Counted from the stretch's first letter, positions 32,208 through 41,183 are shown. The stretch: DNA of 64,000 bases from Bacillota bacterium (GCA_012837335.1 DURM01000052.1:1-64000); one strand, 5' to 3'. Notes: a model not told the origin generated them from the letters alone. A program made the numbers and translations.

Positions 32208-32237
32208 GGTTATACTAAAACTTAGGGGGTGCAGTGA

Positions 32238-32687
32238 GTGGATACTATTAGAGAAAAGATTGCGTACCTGCGTGGTATGCTTGACAGTACAGGGGACATT
32301 ACTAAAGAAGAGCAATTGAAAAACGTATTTCAGCAGCTCATCGATATTCTCAATGATCTGGTAGATGATGTCGATGACTTGTTCTTCAGCTATGATGAGC
32401 TGGAAGAGTATATTGAAGCCGTTGATGCTGATTTGGCAGATCTAGAGGATCATTCGTGCGAATGTGGATCAGATCATGACCATGATTTTGATCCGGAACT
32501 TGATATGGTGGAAATTGAATGCCCTAACTGCCAAAATGTAGTGGTTTTTGAGGAAGATTTTCTGTATGACGATGGAGAAGTAGAAATTGCTTGTCCGGAG
32601 TGCGGCGAAACCATTTACTATAACGATAGTAATGATTTTGATGAATTCGATGATGACTATGATGAGTTCGACGAGGATCAAGACTAA
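32238..32687 (+). CDS. CD1247-domain protein with acidic tail and two Cys pairs
   Basis: A very acidic 149-residue protein. The N-terminal 65 residues (DTIREKIAYLRGMLD, FSYDELEEYIEAVDADLADLE) match the domain found in clostridial CD1247-type proteins, and the location just after efp fits. A linker with His and Asp is followed by CPNC and CPEC, a zinc-ribbon-like knuckle set, and an Asp/Glu/Tyr-rich end. Function is unknown; zinc or nucleic-acid/protein binding is plausible. GTG start after GGGGGTGCAG. Confidence 0.75.
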   Translation: MDTIREKIAYLRGMLDSTGDITKEEQLKNVFQQLIDILNDLVDDVDDLFFSYDELEEYIEAVDADLADLEDHSCECGSDHDHDFDPELDMVEIECPNCQNVVVFEEDFLYDDGEVEIACPECGETIYYNDSNDFDEFDDDYDEFDEDQD

Positions 32688-32716
32688 GGTTAACCGCAGA
32701 TAGAGTCAAGTGTTTT

Positions 32717-32765
32717 AAGAAGCACTGCTGTTTACTTTTAAAGTGAACAGGGTGCTTCTTTTTTT
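32717..32765 (+). terminator. Terminator before the spoIIIA operon
   Basis: An interrupted long stem: AAGAAGCAC pairs with GTGCTTCTT, enclosing CTGTTTAC/GTGAACAG, followed by a run of T residues. Confidence 0.8.
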
Positions 32766-32768
32766 GTC

Positions 32769-32795
32769 ATAACTTGTCCGAGACAGGCATATATT
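32769..32795 (+). promoter_or_regulatory. Candidate sigma-E promoter of the spoIIIA operon
   Basis: TCATA (ATA at 32769-32771), a 16-bp spacer and CATATATT (32788-32795) fit the sigma-E pattern ATA-N16-18-CATACANT with two mismatches in the -10. Known spoIIIA operons are sigma-E dependent, which supports it. Confidence 0.5.
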
Positions 32796-32825
32796 TCATT
32801 AGAATCTGGCAAAGGAGCCATCGGT

Positions 32826-33728
32826 ATGAAGTCAGCTTTGCTGTCTCAGCTTGCGCCAAATTTGAGGCGGCTCTTGGAGCCGATCCGAACTTGGGATCTT
32901 ATAGAGGAAATCAGACTCCGGGCTGAACGGCCGCTGGTAGTTAAGGAGCGGAGCCATGAATATGGTGTCAACAGCACCGGTATCTGCCGGATCAGCGAGA
33001 GCTATGTGGTGAAGATAGAAGACATAGCCAGGACTTTTGAGATTATGACCGATAGTTCTCGGTACGCGCTGGAAGATGAGATTCGGGCTGGCTACCTAAC
33101 CCTTTGCGGGGGCCATCGAGTCGGAATCAGCGGCAAAGCTGTGTTAGAATCCGGCCAGATTAAAACCTTTAAATACATCAACGGGCTAAATCTCCGGTTG
33201 GCCAGAGCCGTAATCGGAGCTGCCGATCCGCTGATGCGCTCCATTGTTAATCGCGGACAGGTTGTCTCAACGCTGATTATCTCACCACCGGGCTGCGGAA
33301 AAACAACACTGCTGCGGGATATCTGCCGTCAGGTGTCAGATCAAGGCTTTAATACTGTTGTGATCGACGAGCGCTCAGAAATAGCTGCCTGCCATCGAGG
33401 AATTCCCCAACTGGATGTGGGCAGGAATTCGTATGTTATCGATGGCTGTCCAAAAGCGGAGGGAATCTCGATCGCCCTTAGGGGACTGGCACCTGAAGTG
33501 ATTATTACCGATGAAATCGGTCACCCTGATGATGGATCGGCTTTAGCAGATGTAATTCGTGCTGGTGTAGCAGTTGTTGCTTCCTGCCATGGAGCTGATT
33601 GGGACAGTGTGTCAAAACGATTCTGGATGCAGTATGGGTGGGAAGCTTTTCAGCAGGCCATCTTCCTGTCCCGGCGCAGAGGACCGGGCACGGTGGAACA
33701 GGTTCTTAAATTGGATGAGCTTGCATAA
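32826..33728 (+). CDS. spoIIIAA: Stage III sporulation ATPase SpoIIIAA
   Basis: A 300-residue secretion-type AAA ATPase of the mother-cell channel that links mother cell and forespore. Walker A is SPPGCGKTTLLRD, Walker B VVIDERSEIA, and EVIITDEIGHPDD a further conserved acidic motif. It is thought to energise assembly or traffic through the SpoIIIA-SpoIIQ channel. It leads the complete eight-gene operon, with an ATG after AAAGGAG. Confidence 0.96.
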   Translation: MKSALLSQLAPNLRRLLEPIRTWDLIEEIRLRAERPLVVKERSHEYGVNSTGICRISESYVVKIEDIARTFEIMTDSSRYALEDEIRAGYLTLCGGHRVGISGKAVLESGQIKTFKYINGLNLRLARAVIGAADPLMRSIVNRGQVVSTLIISPPGCGKTTLLRDICRQVSDQGFNTVVIDERSEIAACHRGIPQLDVGRNSYVIDGCPKAEGISIALRGLAPEVIITDEIGHPDDGSALADVIRAGVAVVASCHGADWDSVSKRFWMQYGWEAFQQAIFLSRRRGPGTVEQVLKLDELA

Positions 33729-33757
33729 TATTAGATACTGCGATGGGAGTGGATGCT

Positions 33758-34273
33758 ATGCTGCGGTTGATAGGCGCCTGTATGGTTATTTTTGGATGCG
33801 GAACAGCTGGCATAGTCGTGGCCAGAAGTTACTCTCTTCGCCCCCGCCATCTGCAGGAGATGCGCAGTGCGCTCCAGCTATTAGCCACAGAGATTAATTA
33901 CGCACGATCGTCGTTATCGGAAGCATGCAGTAAAATAGCGGGTCAAGTTGAAGGACCGATCGCGCAGTTCTTTGCTCAGTTTGCTGATTCTCTGGCACAG
34001 AACAATGATGTAAGCGCATCTGAACTCTGGAATCAGGCTCTCCAAATATTAGGGGAAGCAGGTTTCACCAATCAGGAATTAGAGGCGGTTGGTCAGCTTG
34101 GCAGTGCGCTGGGGAGAAGCGATGCCGATGATCAGATGAAGCATCTGCTGCTTCTGCAAACCCGGTTAGAGCAGTTGGGCTCCCAAGCTGAGCAGGAGCG
34201 GGATAAGATGGTTCGGCTCTGGAATTATCTGGGGTTTTGTGTAGGCGCCTTAATAGTTTTATTGCTGATCTAG
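33758..34273 (+). CDS. spoIIIAB: Stage III sporulation protein SpoIIIAB
   Basis: A 171-residue membrane protein with an N-terminal helix (LRLIGACMVIFGCGTAGIVVA), a helical cytoplasmic or periplasmic middle (LQLLATEINYARSSLSEAC, typical of the family) and a C-terminal helix. It resembles type II secretion GspF and belongs to the channel base. ATG 33758 follows GGGAGTGGAT; an upstream in-frame start would precede that site. Confidence 0.92.
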   Translation: MLRLIGACMVIFGCGTAGIVVARSYSLRPRHLQEMRSALQLLATEINYARSSLSEACSKIAGQVEGPIAQFFAQFADSLAQNNDVSASELWNQALQILGEAGFTNQELEAVGQLGSALGRSDADDQMKHLLLLQTRLEQLGSQAEQERDKMVRLWNYLGFCVGALIVLLLI

Positions 34274-34287
34274 AAGGGAGACAGACC

Positions 34288-34485
34288 ATGGGTGACTTGA
34301 CACCGATCTATCGTATCGCCGGTTTAGGCATCTTAGTGGCAGTACTGAATATTTTCCTTCAGCAGGCGGGGAGACAGGAACAAGCCCAGATGCTGAGCTT
34401 AGCTGGGGTCATCATCGTGCTGCTCTGGTTGGTGCAGATGGTAGCTCGTTTATTTGAAAATGTTGAGGCGGTATTTCGCTGGTAA
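34288..34485 (+). CDS. spoIIIAC: Stage III sporulation protein SpoIIIAC
   Basis: A 65-residue protein with two membrane helices (AGLGILVAVLNIFLQQAGR and LSLAGVIIVLLWLVQMV), the family's normal size. It is a small membrane component of the mother-cell channel. ATG 34288 follows AAGGGAGAC just after the spoIIIAB stop. Confidence 0.92.
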   Translation: MGDLTPIYRIAGLGILVAVLNIFLQQAGRQEQAQMLSLAGVIIVLLWLVQMVARLFENVEAVFRW

Positions 34486-34500
34486 CCGAGGAGTGTTTAC

Positions 34501-34890
34501 ATGCTGTGGGTTCCATTAATCGCCGGATTGGCAGTAGTGCTTGTTGTGGTCCAAATTCAGCTGCGGGGTATGAATCCGCCATGGGCTGTTTTAACATCAA
34601 TAACCTTTACTGTAATTGTGGTATTACTGTTGATTCCTGAATTGACCCAGGTGGTGGGGTTTTTAAACAGCCTCTCGAATCAAGCAGGAGTGAGTTCTCA
34701 GTATCTGGCACCGATTCTTAAGACGACAGCGATAGTTTATATCACAGCATTTGGCACGGAAATCTGCCGAGATGCGGATGAAAATGCTATGGCAGTGGTT
34801 GTGGAATTGGCTGGGAAGATTATCATTTTAATCATTGCGCTGCCCCTTATTGAAGCTATTTTGATTGCTGTATTGGGAATATTGGGGTAA
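34501..34890 (+). CDS. spoIIIAD: Stage III sporulation protein SpoIIIAD
   Basis: A 129-residue membrane protein with four hydrophobic segments and a conserved section TTAIVYITAFGTEICRDADENAMA. It sits between SpoIIIAC and SpoIIIAE in the usual order. The family is found only in endospore formers. Confidence 0.94.
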   Translation: MLWVPLIAGLAVVLVVVQIQLRGMNPPWAVLTSITFTVIVVLLLIPELTQVVGFLNSLSNQAGVSSQYLAPILKTTAIVYITAFGTEICRDADENAMAVVVELAGKIIILIIALPLIEAILIAVLGILG

Positions 34891-34905
34891 TAGGTGGTTA
34901 TTAGA

Positions 34906-36084
34906 GTGCACAAAAACTCTAAAGTTAAGGTGTTGTTTGTAATCTGCTGTTTGGCATTGTTTTCCGGTGCAGCTGCGGCTTTGGCTGCTGATCTGGATAT
35001 TTTAGCTGAATCTGTTGAAGAACAGCTGCGGGCACTCAATTTAGAGGAACTGATCGGATATGTGGATCGCATTGAGCCGGATTTTCAAGAATTCATTCCG
35101 GCTGTAAACCTAAAGACGGTCTTTACTAATGGGTTAAAAGATATCAATCTTATTGATGTGTTTAACACATTAGTCAAGGTTTTATTTAAGGAAGTAGTTT
35201 TTAGTTCCCAGCTAATGCGCCAGCTTTTGGTAACAGCTCTGCTGGCAGCGGTTTTGAACCAACTTCAGCTCTCCGTTGAAGACAAAGGAATCATTAATAT
35301 TGGGCTGCTGGTCTGCTTTTTGGTGATTATGTATGTGGGACTTCAGAGCTTTCGGTCTGCCTTAACCTTAGCGTACCAAAGTCTCGATGACATGGTCTCG
35401 TTTATGTATGCGCTCCTGCCGATGCTTGCTACATTAGTCGCTTCTGTAGGTGGAATAACATCAGCTGCCATGTTTCACCCGGTCCTGATTGCGGTAGTCA
35501 GTGGAGTGGCTTTCTTGATAAGGACGATCTTGTTTCCACTGCTGAATGTTGGTGCAGTAGTCGGGCTGTTAGCCCACCTTTCTCCGGATTTTCCTTTAAC
35601 CCGCTTGAGTGGACTGATAAAACATGCGGCAACCATGCTCCTTTCATTCGCGTTTACAATTTTTTTAGGTGTACTGGCAGTGCGGGGGGCAATTGCGCCA
35701 GTAGCAGATGGAGTCGCCCTGCGGGCAGCCAAATTTTTGACAAGCAATGTGGTTCCCGTGATTGGTTCCATGTTTGCGAACGCGGTTGAGGTTGTGGTTG
35801 GCGGATCATTGTTAATCAAGAATACTGTCGGGATGTTCGGTATGCTGATTATTTTTTTCTTAGTAGCCCTACCGATCATTAAAATCTGGGCAATTGTACT
35901 TATCTACCGCATCACAGCTGTTCTGATAGAACCAATCAGCGATAAGCGTATTTCTGAAGCAGTAGGCAGCATGGCTGGTTCGCTCACACTGGTAATGGTG
36001 TCCTTGGCAACAGCAGCCTTAATGTTTTTTCTAACTATCACGATTTTAGTGGGAATCGGCAATTTGGCTGCAGTAATGAGGTGA
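34906..36084 (+). CDS. spoIIIAE: Stage III sporulation protein SpoIIIAE
   Basis: A polytopic membrane protein of about 392 residues with a cleavable signal (VKVLFVICCLALFSGAAAALA), an extracytoplasmic stretch and six to seven membrane helices. The C-terminal half has KFLTSNVVPVIGSMFANAVEVV and RISEAVGSMAGSL, typical of the family. It resembles permease-like parts of the channel. GTG 34906 follows AGGTGG with eight-base spacing and is preferred, but GTG 34894 after TTGGGG is possible. Confidence 0.93.
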   Translation: MHKNSKVKVLFVICCLALFSGAAAALAADLDILAESVEEQLRALNLEELIGYVDRIEPDFQEFIPAVNLKTVFTNGLKDINLIDVFNTLVKVLFKEVVFSSQLMRQLLVTALLAAVLNQLQLSVEDKGIINIGLLVCFLVIMYVGLQSFRSALTLAYQSLDDMVSFMYALLPMLATLVASVGGITSAAMFHPVLIAVVSGVAFLIRTILFPLLNVGAVVGLLAHLSPDFPLTRLSGLIKHAATMLLSFAFTIFLGVLAVRGAIAPVADGVALRAAKFLTSNVVPVIGSMFANAVEVVVGGSLLIKNTVGMFGMLIIFFLVALPIIKIWAIVLIYRITAVLIEPISDKRISEAVGSMAGSLTLVMVSLATAALMFFLTITILVGIGNLAAVMR

Positions 36085-36088
36085 AACG

Positions 36089-36613
36089 ATGCGGGGTATA
36101 TATGATTGGCTGCGGATGGCTGCGGGTTTGATTTTAGTGATAGCTGTTTTCGATTTGTTCTTACCGGCCAACGACAGCAAAAAGTTAGCTAAGTTGGTGA
36201 TGGGTCTGGTGATTATGCTGGTGCTGCTGGAACCGCTGCTGGCATTAGTTTATTCAGGATGGGAGCTCGATACGCTGTCGCTGGGGTTAATCAGCAGTCC
36301 TGCAAATGTGGATTGGGCAGGAGCTGGAAGTCAAATCTACAGCGCCGGCATGCGCCCTGTTATGCAGTATGTATCAGAAAACACTGCTTACCAGCTGGAA
36401 GCTCTGCTGCTCAGCAGTACAGCCATTCAAGATGCCCGGATTCAGATCAATATCAATCAAGAAGGCTTAATTTCTTCTGTAGATGTTAGGATTATACCGG
36501 CGGAATCTGGCAATCTGGACAGTGATCTTCAAGAATTGACAGAACTGGTCATAGATCTGGTTTCTCGGTATCTGCAGACAGCCGAGTCCAATATTAATGT
36601 TGAAATTGGTTAG
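36089..36613 (+). CDS. spoIIIAF: Stage III sporulation protein SpoIIIAF
   Basis: A 174-residue protein with two N-terminal membrane helices (MAAGLILVIAVFDLFLPA and LVMGLVIMLVLLEPLLALVY) and an extracytoplasmic domain that adopts a ring-building-motif-like fold in Bacillus. It lies four bases after spoIIIAE, ATG preceded by GAGGTGAAACG. Confidence 0.92.
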   Translation: MRGIYDWLRMAAGLILVIAVFDLFLPANDSKKLAKLVMGLVIMLVLLEPLLALVYSGWELDTLSLGLISSPANVDWAGAGSQIYSAGMRPVMQYVSENTAYQLEALLLSSTAIQDARIQININQEGLISSVDVRIIPAESGNLDSDLQELTELVIDLVSRYLQTAESNINVEIG

Positions 36614-36630
36614 GTTAGGGGGAAGTTGGC

Positions 36631-37164
36631 TTGTTCGCGAAACTATCGGCAGCGCAGCGTAAAATCATTAACTGGCTGGGATTTTTGGTTGTTATCGGGA
36701 TCGGATTGATGCTGATTCAAGCTCCCAAGCAGGAAACAAACCGCAGCACCCAGATCCGCTCTCCCGCTGAGTCTGCTGCAAATCACAGCGGGAGCAGCAG
36801 TAACTATGAGGAGCAGATTGAGGAAAAGCTAATCAAGATCTTATCCCAGATCAGTGGAGTCGGAGATGTTGAGGTTTTTGTAACATTGGAGCGCAGCGCC
36901 AAAATTGTGATTGCTGAGTCAATCACGGAAGACATGAGAGAGGGGGAACGACGCCTGACTAAGTCTCCGGTTACACTCAGAGCAGATGGTGGAAACAAAG
37001 AGATTCCGCTTGTTCTTGAAGAGTATGAACCTGAGCTGAGGGGTGTCTTGGTTGCAGCCGAAGGAGCTGCCGATCCCCAGATCAGATACCGGATTTTCCA
37101 AGCGGTTCAAACCGTGCTGCAGCTGCCGATGTACAAGATAGAAGTGCAGGCAAAAGTAAAATAG
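36631..37164 (+). CDS. spoIIIAG: Stage III sporulation protein SpoIIIAG
   Basis: A 177-residue protein with one membrane helix (IINWLGFLVVIGIGLMLI) and an extracytoplasmic ring-building-motif domain (KILSQISGVGDVEVFVTLE ... GVLVAAEGA) that forms the large 30-fold ring of the feeding-tube channel in Bacillus. TTG start after AGGGGGAAG. Confidence 0.93.
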   Translation: MFAKLSAAQRKIINWLGFLVVIGIGLMLIQAPKQETNRSTQIRSPAESAANHSGSSSNYEEQIEEKLIKILSQISGVGDVEVFVTLERSAKIVIAESITEDMREGERRLTKSPVTLRADGGNKEIPLVLEEYEPELRGVLVAAEGAADPQIRYRIFQAVQTVLQLPMYKIEVQAKVK

Positions 37165-37181
37165 CGAAAGGTGGGCGCCGT

Positions 37182-37787
37182 GTGTATTACGTGATTCATG
37201 CCAAAAGAGTTGTTCTGCTGATGATTGTTTTAGTGCTGATCGGGGTAACTTTTTGGGTTGGTTTCTATGGCAGTGACGAGCTGCGTCAAGCTGCCGGAGA
37301 CTATTACGCTTCAGATAACGAAGATGCAGCTGAGGTTGAGCAAGATGCGGAGCCGGCAGTTGATGTTTTCTCCTCGCAGCTTCGCACCGTAAGCGAGCTA
37401 GACGACGGAATGTTTATTTCAGTAACATCTGTGCCAACTAAATTTGTGGAATACCGAATAGAGCGGGAAAAAGTGAGAAGCCAGAGGCTGGATCTGCTGG
37501 AACGCATGCTGGAAACCGCGGAGCTAGACCCTGATAACCGCAATAAACTACAGCTGGAACTGGTAGGTTTATTGGATAATATCGCGCGAGAGACAGAGTT
37601 AGAGAACCTTCTTAAAATGAATGGTTATCTGGATGCGGTTGTTCTTATCGAAAATGATTCAGCCACTATTGTTGTTCCCGTAACTCTGTCGAGCTATGAA
37701 GCGGAAGCGATAGGGGAGATGGTGCGGAGGATCACTAACATCCGTTTGGACAGGATTACAATTATTGACGAGCTGACAAACAGCTAG
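37182..37787 (+). CDS. spoIIIAH: Stage III sporulation protein SpoIIIAH
   Basis: A 201-residue protein with one membrane helix (VVLLMIVLVLIGVTFWVGFY) and a YscJ/FliF-like extracytoplasmic domain (DAVVLIENDSATIVVPVTLSS) that pairs with forespore SpoIIQ. The acidic linker after the helix is typical. It ends the operon, followed by a terminator. Confidence 0.92.
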   Translation: MYYVIHAKRVVLLMIVLVLIGVTFWVGFYGSDELRQAAGDYYASDNEDAAEVEQDAEPAVDVFSSQLRTVSELDDGMFISVTSVPTKFVEYRIEREKVRSQRLDLLERMLETAELDPDNRNKLQLELVGLLDNIARETELENLLKMNGYLDAVVLIENDSATIVVPVTLSSYEAEAIGEMVRRITNIRLDRITIIDELTNS

Positions 37788-37790
37788 CGA

Positions 37791-37834
37791 AAAACCAAGG
37801 TTGTTCCTAACCAAGGATTGACCTTGGTTTTTTA
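37791..37834 (+). terminator. Terminator of the spoIIIA operon
   Basis: AAAACCAAGGT pairs with ACCTTGGTTTT across a 19-base loop, followed by T residues. A second CCAAGG in the loop could pair alternatively with the same right arm. Confidence 0.75.
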
Positions 37835-37933
37835 GCATGAAAATTTGCTGGTAGTGGAAAAGTAGACCATGGAACAGGACATTACATTCAAACGTCGAAT
37901 TTAGTAATAATTTCCTGTCATAGGAGGTTATCA

Positions 37934-38386
37934 ATGAACATCGATCTGAAAGAACTGATGATCTTATTCAGCGAAAGCAACATCAGTGAGATGAAATTAG
38001 AAAGTGAAGAGCTGAGACTATACCTAGCTAAAGCAGCTTCGGCGCCGCAACCTGCAGCGAAAGCAGCAGTGGAACCGGTGGTTCCGGTTGTGGAAGAAAA
38101 AGTGCCGACAGCTGAGGTTTACCAGGAGCAGTTGGGTCCTAATACACGGGAAATCTGCTCGCCAATGGTGGGTACTTTTTATCGAGCACCTACTCCTGAC
38201 AGTGATCCTTTTGTTACGGAAGGTTCCATGGTAGAAAAAGGGCAGACATTATGTATTATTGAAGCCATGAAGCTGATGAATGAGTTAGAATCTGAGTATA
38301 ATGGCAAAATTGTAAAGATCTTAGCTGAAAATGGACAACCTGTGGAATATGGGCAACCCTTATTCTTGATGGAAACAGCAGAATAG
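37934..38386 (+). CDS. accB: Acetyl-CoA carboxylase biotin carboxyl carrier protein
   Basis: A 150-residue carrier with an N-terminal helix ([17 protein letters not shown]), an Ala/Pro/Val linker and the C-terminal biotinyl domain (about 75-150), with [17 protein letters not shown] and the biotin lysine in [11 protein letters not shown]. It carries CO2 from AccC to the carboxyltransferase in fatty-acid synthesis. The AMKLMNE form is standard for AccB, unlike the decarboxylase carrier at 6.7 kb. ATG follows TAGGAGG. Confidence 0.95.
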   Translation: MNIDLKELMILFSESNISEMKLESEELRLYLAKAASAPQPAAKAAVEPVVPVVEEKVPTAEVYQEQLGPNTREICSPMVGTFYRAPTPDSDPFVTEGSMVEKGQTLCIIEAMKLMNELESEYNGKIVKILAENGQPVEYGQPLFLMETAE

Positions 38387-38398
38387 AGAGTGGTAGAT

Positions 38399-39748
38399 GT
38401 GTTTAAGAAGATTCTGATTGCAAACCGTGGTGAAATTGCGGTGCGGGTGATTCGTGCCTGCCGTGAACTTGGAATCCGGACAGCTGCAATTTATTCAGAA
38501 GCTGATCGGGATTCACTTCACGTTAAGTTGGCAGATGAAGCTTTATGCGTTGGTCCTGCGGCTTCTCAATCCAGTTATCTCGACATTCCGAATATAATAT
38601 CCGCGGCGGTGCAGTGTCAAGCCGATGCAGTTCATCCCGGGTATGGGTACTTGAGTGAGCGAGCAGACTTTGTCGAGATTTGTGAAGATTATGGTCTGAC
38701 TTTAATCGGACCCAGTGCTGACCAAATCGAGCGGATGGGAGACAAATCACGGGCTAAGGCTCTGATGAAAGCGGCTGGTGTACCGGTAGTTCCTGGCAGT
38801 GACGGGCCGGTACCCAATGAGGGGGAGCTTGAAGCTGTAGCTGAACAAATCGGTTATCCGGTGATAATTAAAGCCTCAGCCGGTGGTGGAGGCAGAGGTA
38901 TGCGCGTTGCCCACAATGAAGACGAACTGATTATAGGATACCGATTGGCCCGAGCAGAAGCCGGAGCAGCCTTTGGCAATGATCAGGTTTATCTTGAGCG
39001 CTTTATTAAGAATCCCCGGCATGTGGAAATTCAAATCTTAGGCGATCGGTATGGCAATGTTGTGCACTTTGGCGAGCGGGAATGTTCGCTGCAGCGCCGC
39101 CACCAGAAAATTTTGGAAGAGGCCCCTTCTCCGGTTGTCGATGACCGTCTGCGAGCCCGAATGGGAGAAGCTGCTGTCAAAGGCGCTAAAGCAGTGAATT
39201 ATCTCAACGCCGGCACGATCGAATTTCTTTTGGATGAAGACGGCAGTTTTTATTTTATGGAAATGAATACCAGAATTCAGGTCGAACATCCGATTACCGA
39301 AATGGTTTACGGCATAGACTTGGTGAAGGCTCAAATTCAGATAGCAGCCGGAGCGGAGCTTGATTATAACCAGCTTGATATTACTCCGACAGCTCATGCC
39401 CTTGAGTGCCGCATCAACGCCGAGGATCCTGAATACGGATTTCGTCCGTCTCCCGGTGTAATTACTAAACTGCATGTTCCCGGAGGTCATGGTATTCGCT
39501 GGGACAGCCATGTTTACCAAGGTTATGAAATCTCTCCATATTATGATTCCATGTTTGGTAAACTAATTACATGGGGCAGCGATCGTGAGGAGGCAATTCA
39601 TAGAATGGAGAGTGCCCTTGCGGAGATCATAATTGAAGGAATCAAACATAATGTCAGCTTCCATCAGCGCATTCTTAAGGATCCCCGCTTTCTAGCCGGC
39701 CAGTATACTGTAGATTTTATTGAGCAGTTGATGGCAGAGGGCCAATAA
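38399..39748 (+). CDS. accC: Acetyl-CoA carboxylase biotin carboxylase subunit
   Basis: A 449-residue ATP-grasp enzyme that carboxylates biotin on AccB. Motifs are FKKILIANRGEIAVRVIRACRE at the N-terminus (only partly written here as IANRGEIAVR), HPGYGYLSE, KASAGGGGRGM (glycine-rich ATP loop), ERECSLQRRHQK, and EMNTRIQVEHP. GTG 38399 gives the family-typical MFKKIL start; GTG 38390 is an alternative. The carboxyltransferase genes accA and accD are not in the window. Confidence 0.95.
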   Translation: MFKKILIANRGEIAVRVIRACRELGIRTAAIYSEADRDSLHVKLADEALCVGPAASQSSYLDIPNIISAAVQCQADAVHPGYGYLSERADFVEICEDYGLTLIGPSADQIERMGDKSRAKALMKAAGVPVVPGSDGPVPNEGELEAVAEQIGYPVIIKASAGGGGRGMRVAHNEDELIIGYRLARAEAGAAFGNDQVYLERFIKNPRHVEIQILGDRYGNVVHFGERECSLQRRHQKILEEAPSPVVDDRLRARMGEAAVKGAKAVNYLNAGTIEFLLDEDGSFYFMEMNTRIQVEHPITEMVYGIDLVKAQIQIAAGAELDYNQLDITPTAHALECRINAEDPEYGFRPSPGVITKLHVPGGHGIRWDSHVYQGYEISPYYDSMFGKLITWGSDREEAIHRMESALAEIIIEGIKHNVSFHQRILKDPRFLAGQYTVDFIEQLMAEGQ

Positions 39749-39753
39749 TAAAA

Positions 39754-39782
39754 TTGTCAAATATTAGGTGGTTTGTTATAAT
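39754..39782 (+). promoter_or_regulatory. Sigma-A promoter of the asp23-amaP-nusB cluster
   Basis: TTGTCA, a 17-bp spacer and a perfect TATAAT, 26 bases before the Asp23-family start codon. Confidence 0.8.
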
Positions 39783-39808
39783 AACACTGTAAGGAGGTGC
39801 CGATTATC

Positions 39809-40213
39809 ATGACAGATGAGCAGCGGACCAATTTAGGTGAATTGAAAATTGCTAATGAAGTGGTTGGTATCATTGCCGGATTAGCAGCTACCGAGGTTGA
39901 AGGGGTAGCTGGTATGAGCGGCGGAATTGCTGGCGGCATTGCTGAAATGCTGGGTAGAAAGAATCTGTCCAAAGGTGTGAAGGTTGAGGTCGGCGAGCAC
40001 GAGGCTGCTGTAGATCTATTTATTATTGTTGATTATGGAACTCCTATTCCGGAAGTAGCCAGAAACATTCAAAATAATGTGAAGCAGGCTATCGAAGGGA
40101 TGACTGGCTTGGATGTTGTTGAAGTAAATATTCATGTGCTGGGAGTGCATTTCCCACAACCTGCGCCGGAAGAGCCTGTTGAGGATCCACCGCCGCAGCC
40201 GCGGGTGAAGTAA
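39809..40213 (+). CDS. Asp23/Gls24 family protein
   Basis: A 134-residue Asp23-domain protein (YqhY/YloU-like) with GELKIANEVVGIIAGLAATEVEGVAGM-type opening (segments EVVGIIAGLAA, EGVAGMSGG) and VDLFIIVDYGTPIPEVARNIQ. In staphylococci Asp23 lies under the membrane, held by AmaP, which is encoded directly downstream here. The Bacillus homologue YqhY lies beside accBC and influences acetyl-CoA carboxylase, matching this neighbourhood. ATG 39809 follows AAGGAGGTG. Confidence 0.92.
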   Translation: MTDEQRTNLGELKIANEVVGIIAGLAATEVEGVAGMSGGIAGGIAEMLGRKNLSKGVKVEVGEHEAAVDLFIIVDYGTPIPEVARNIQNNVKQAIEGMTGLDVVEVNIHVLGVHFPQPAPEEPVEDPPPQPRVK

Positions 40214-40741
40214 ATGACAGTGCTGGATCGGCTAATCCTAGCTGTCGTTGCAATCGTACTGCTGGTAGGTGGTGTGCTGGTTGCCATGACTGTCTTCGGC
40301 AGCAGTGCGCTGTTAAACTGGCTGGTTACAGTGCAGAACGGGAAGCTTGACGGGCTTTTGCTGGTTGTCATTTTACTGCTGCTGGTAGTGTATATCGCTT
40401 TAATGCTGGTTAACGACTTGAAACGCGATGAACGGGCTCTCGCTCGCCAGACTCATCTAGGCAGCGTTCGGATCAGTGTGCAGACAATTTCTGAGCTTGT
40501 CAGTGAGGCTGTCAAAACGGTTGAGGGAATAAAGGATGCTGCGATCACTGTTACCGAGGTTGAACCGCTGAGTCTTGATCTTGAACTGCGGCTACTGCCC
40601 GATCATTCAATTCCTCATCTGACTGAGCTGGTGCAGGCCAGCGTAAGCGATTACCTGCAGCAGACAATCGGAACAGAAGCGGCGGTAATAAATGTGAATG
40701 TAAAAGGGGTGCTTCCTCAGCAGCAGATCCGCGTCCAGTAG
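40214..40741 (+). CDS. amaP: Asp23-family membrane anchor AmaP
   Basis: A 175-residue protein with two N-terminal membrane helices (LILAVVAIVLLVGGVLVAMTVF and LLLVVILLLLVVYIALML) and a cytoplasmic Asp23-like domain (GSVRISVQTISELVSEAV). It anchors the Asp23 protein to the membrane. Its ATG directly follows the upstream stop codon, indicating coupled translation. Confidence 0.88.
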   Translation: MTVLDRLILAVVAIVLLVGGVLVAMTVFGSSALLNWLVTVQNGKLDGLLLVVILLLLVVYIALMLVNDLKRDERALARQTHLGSVRISVQTISELVSEAVKTVEGIKDAAITVTEVEPLSLDLELRLLPDHSIPHLTELVQASVSDYLQQTIGTEAAVINVNVKGVLPQQQIRVQ

Positions 40742-40766
40742 TTGAAAGAATCGGAGGTGGGGTGGC

Positions 40767-41183
40767 TTGAGCAGACGTCTTGCGCGCAAAACAGCGCTGC
40801 AGCTATTGTATCAGATTGATATCACTCAGAGTTCTCCAAGCGATGCACTGGCAAATTCAGCAGTAGAAACACCACTATCGTCTGCAAGCCGAGAATTTGC
40901 TGATAAGCTGGTCAGGGGGGTTAGGGACCATCTGTCCGAACTTGACCAGCTCATCTCTCGTTTTGCTAAGGATTGGACGCTTGACAGAATGTCGTGTGTT
41001 GACCGGAATATTCTGCGGTTAGCAATTTATGAATTAAAATACTTACCGGATGTACCTACTAAGGTCAGCATTAATGAGGCAGTTGAACTAGCTAAAATTT
41101 TCAGCGATATGCAGGCTGCTAAATTCATTAACGGCATTTTAGGTACCGTGGTAGATTATTTAGCTGGGAGTTCAGATGAGTAA
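40767..41183 (+). CDS. nusB: Transcription antitermination factor NusB
   Basis: A 138-residue all-helical protein that binds boxA RNA with NusE (S10) to antiterminate rRNA transcription. It shows RRLARKTALQLLYQID at the N-terminus, DRMSCVDRNILRLAIYEL and PTKVSINEAVELAK with the usual spacing and length. TTG start after GGAGGTGGGG. Confidence 0.95.
   Translation: MSRRLARKTALQLLYQIDITQSSPSDALANSAVETPLSSASREFADKLVRGVRDHLSELDQLISRFAKDWTLDRMSCVDRNILRLAIYELKYLPDVPTKVSINEAVELAKIFSDMQAAKFINGILGTVVDYLAGSSDE

Noticed and set aside
37880-37920. FapR-like operator (TTAGTAATAA) before accB
   Set aside because: Only half of the TTAGTACCNGGTACTAA palindrome is present.
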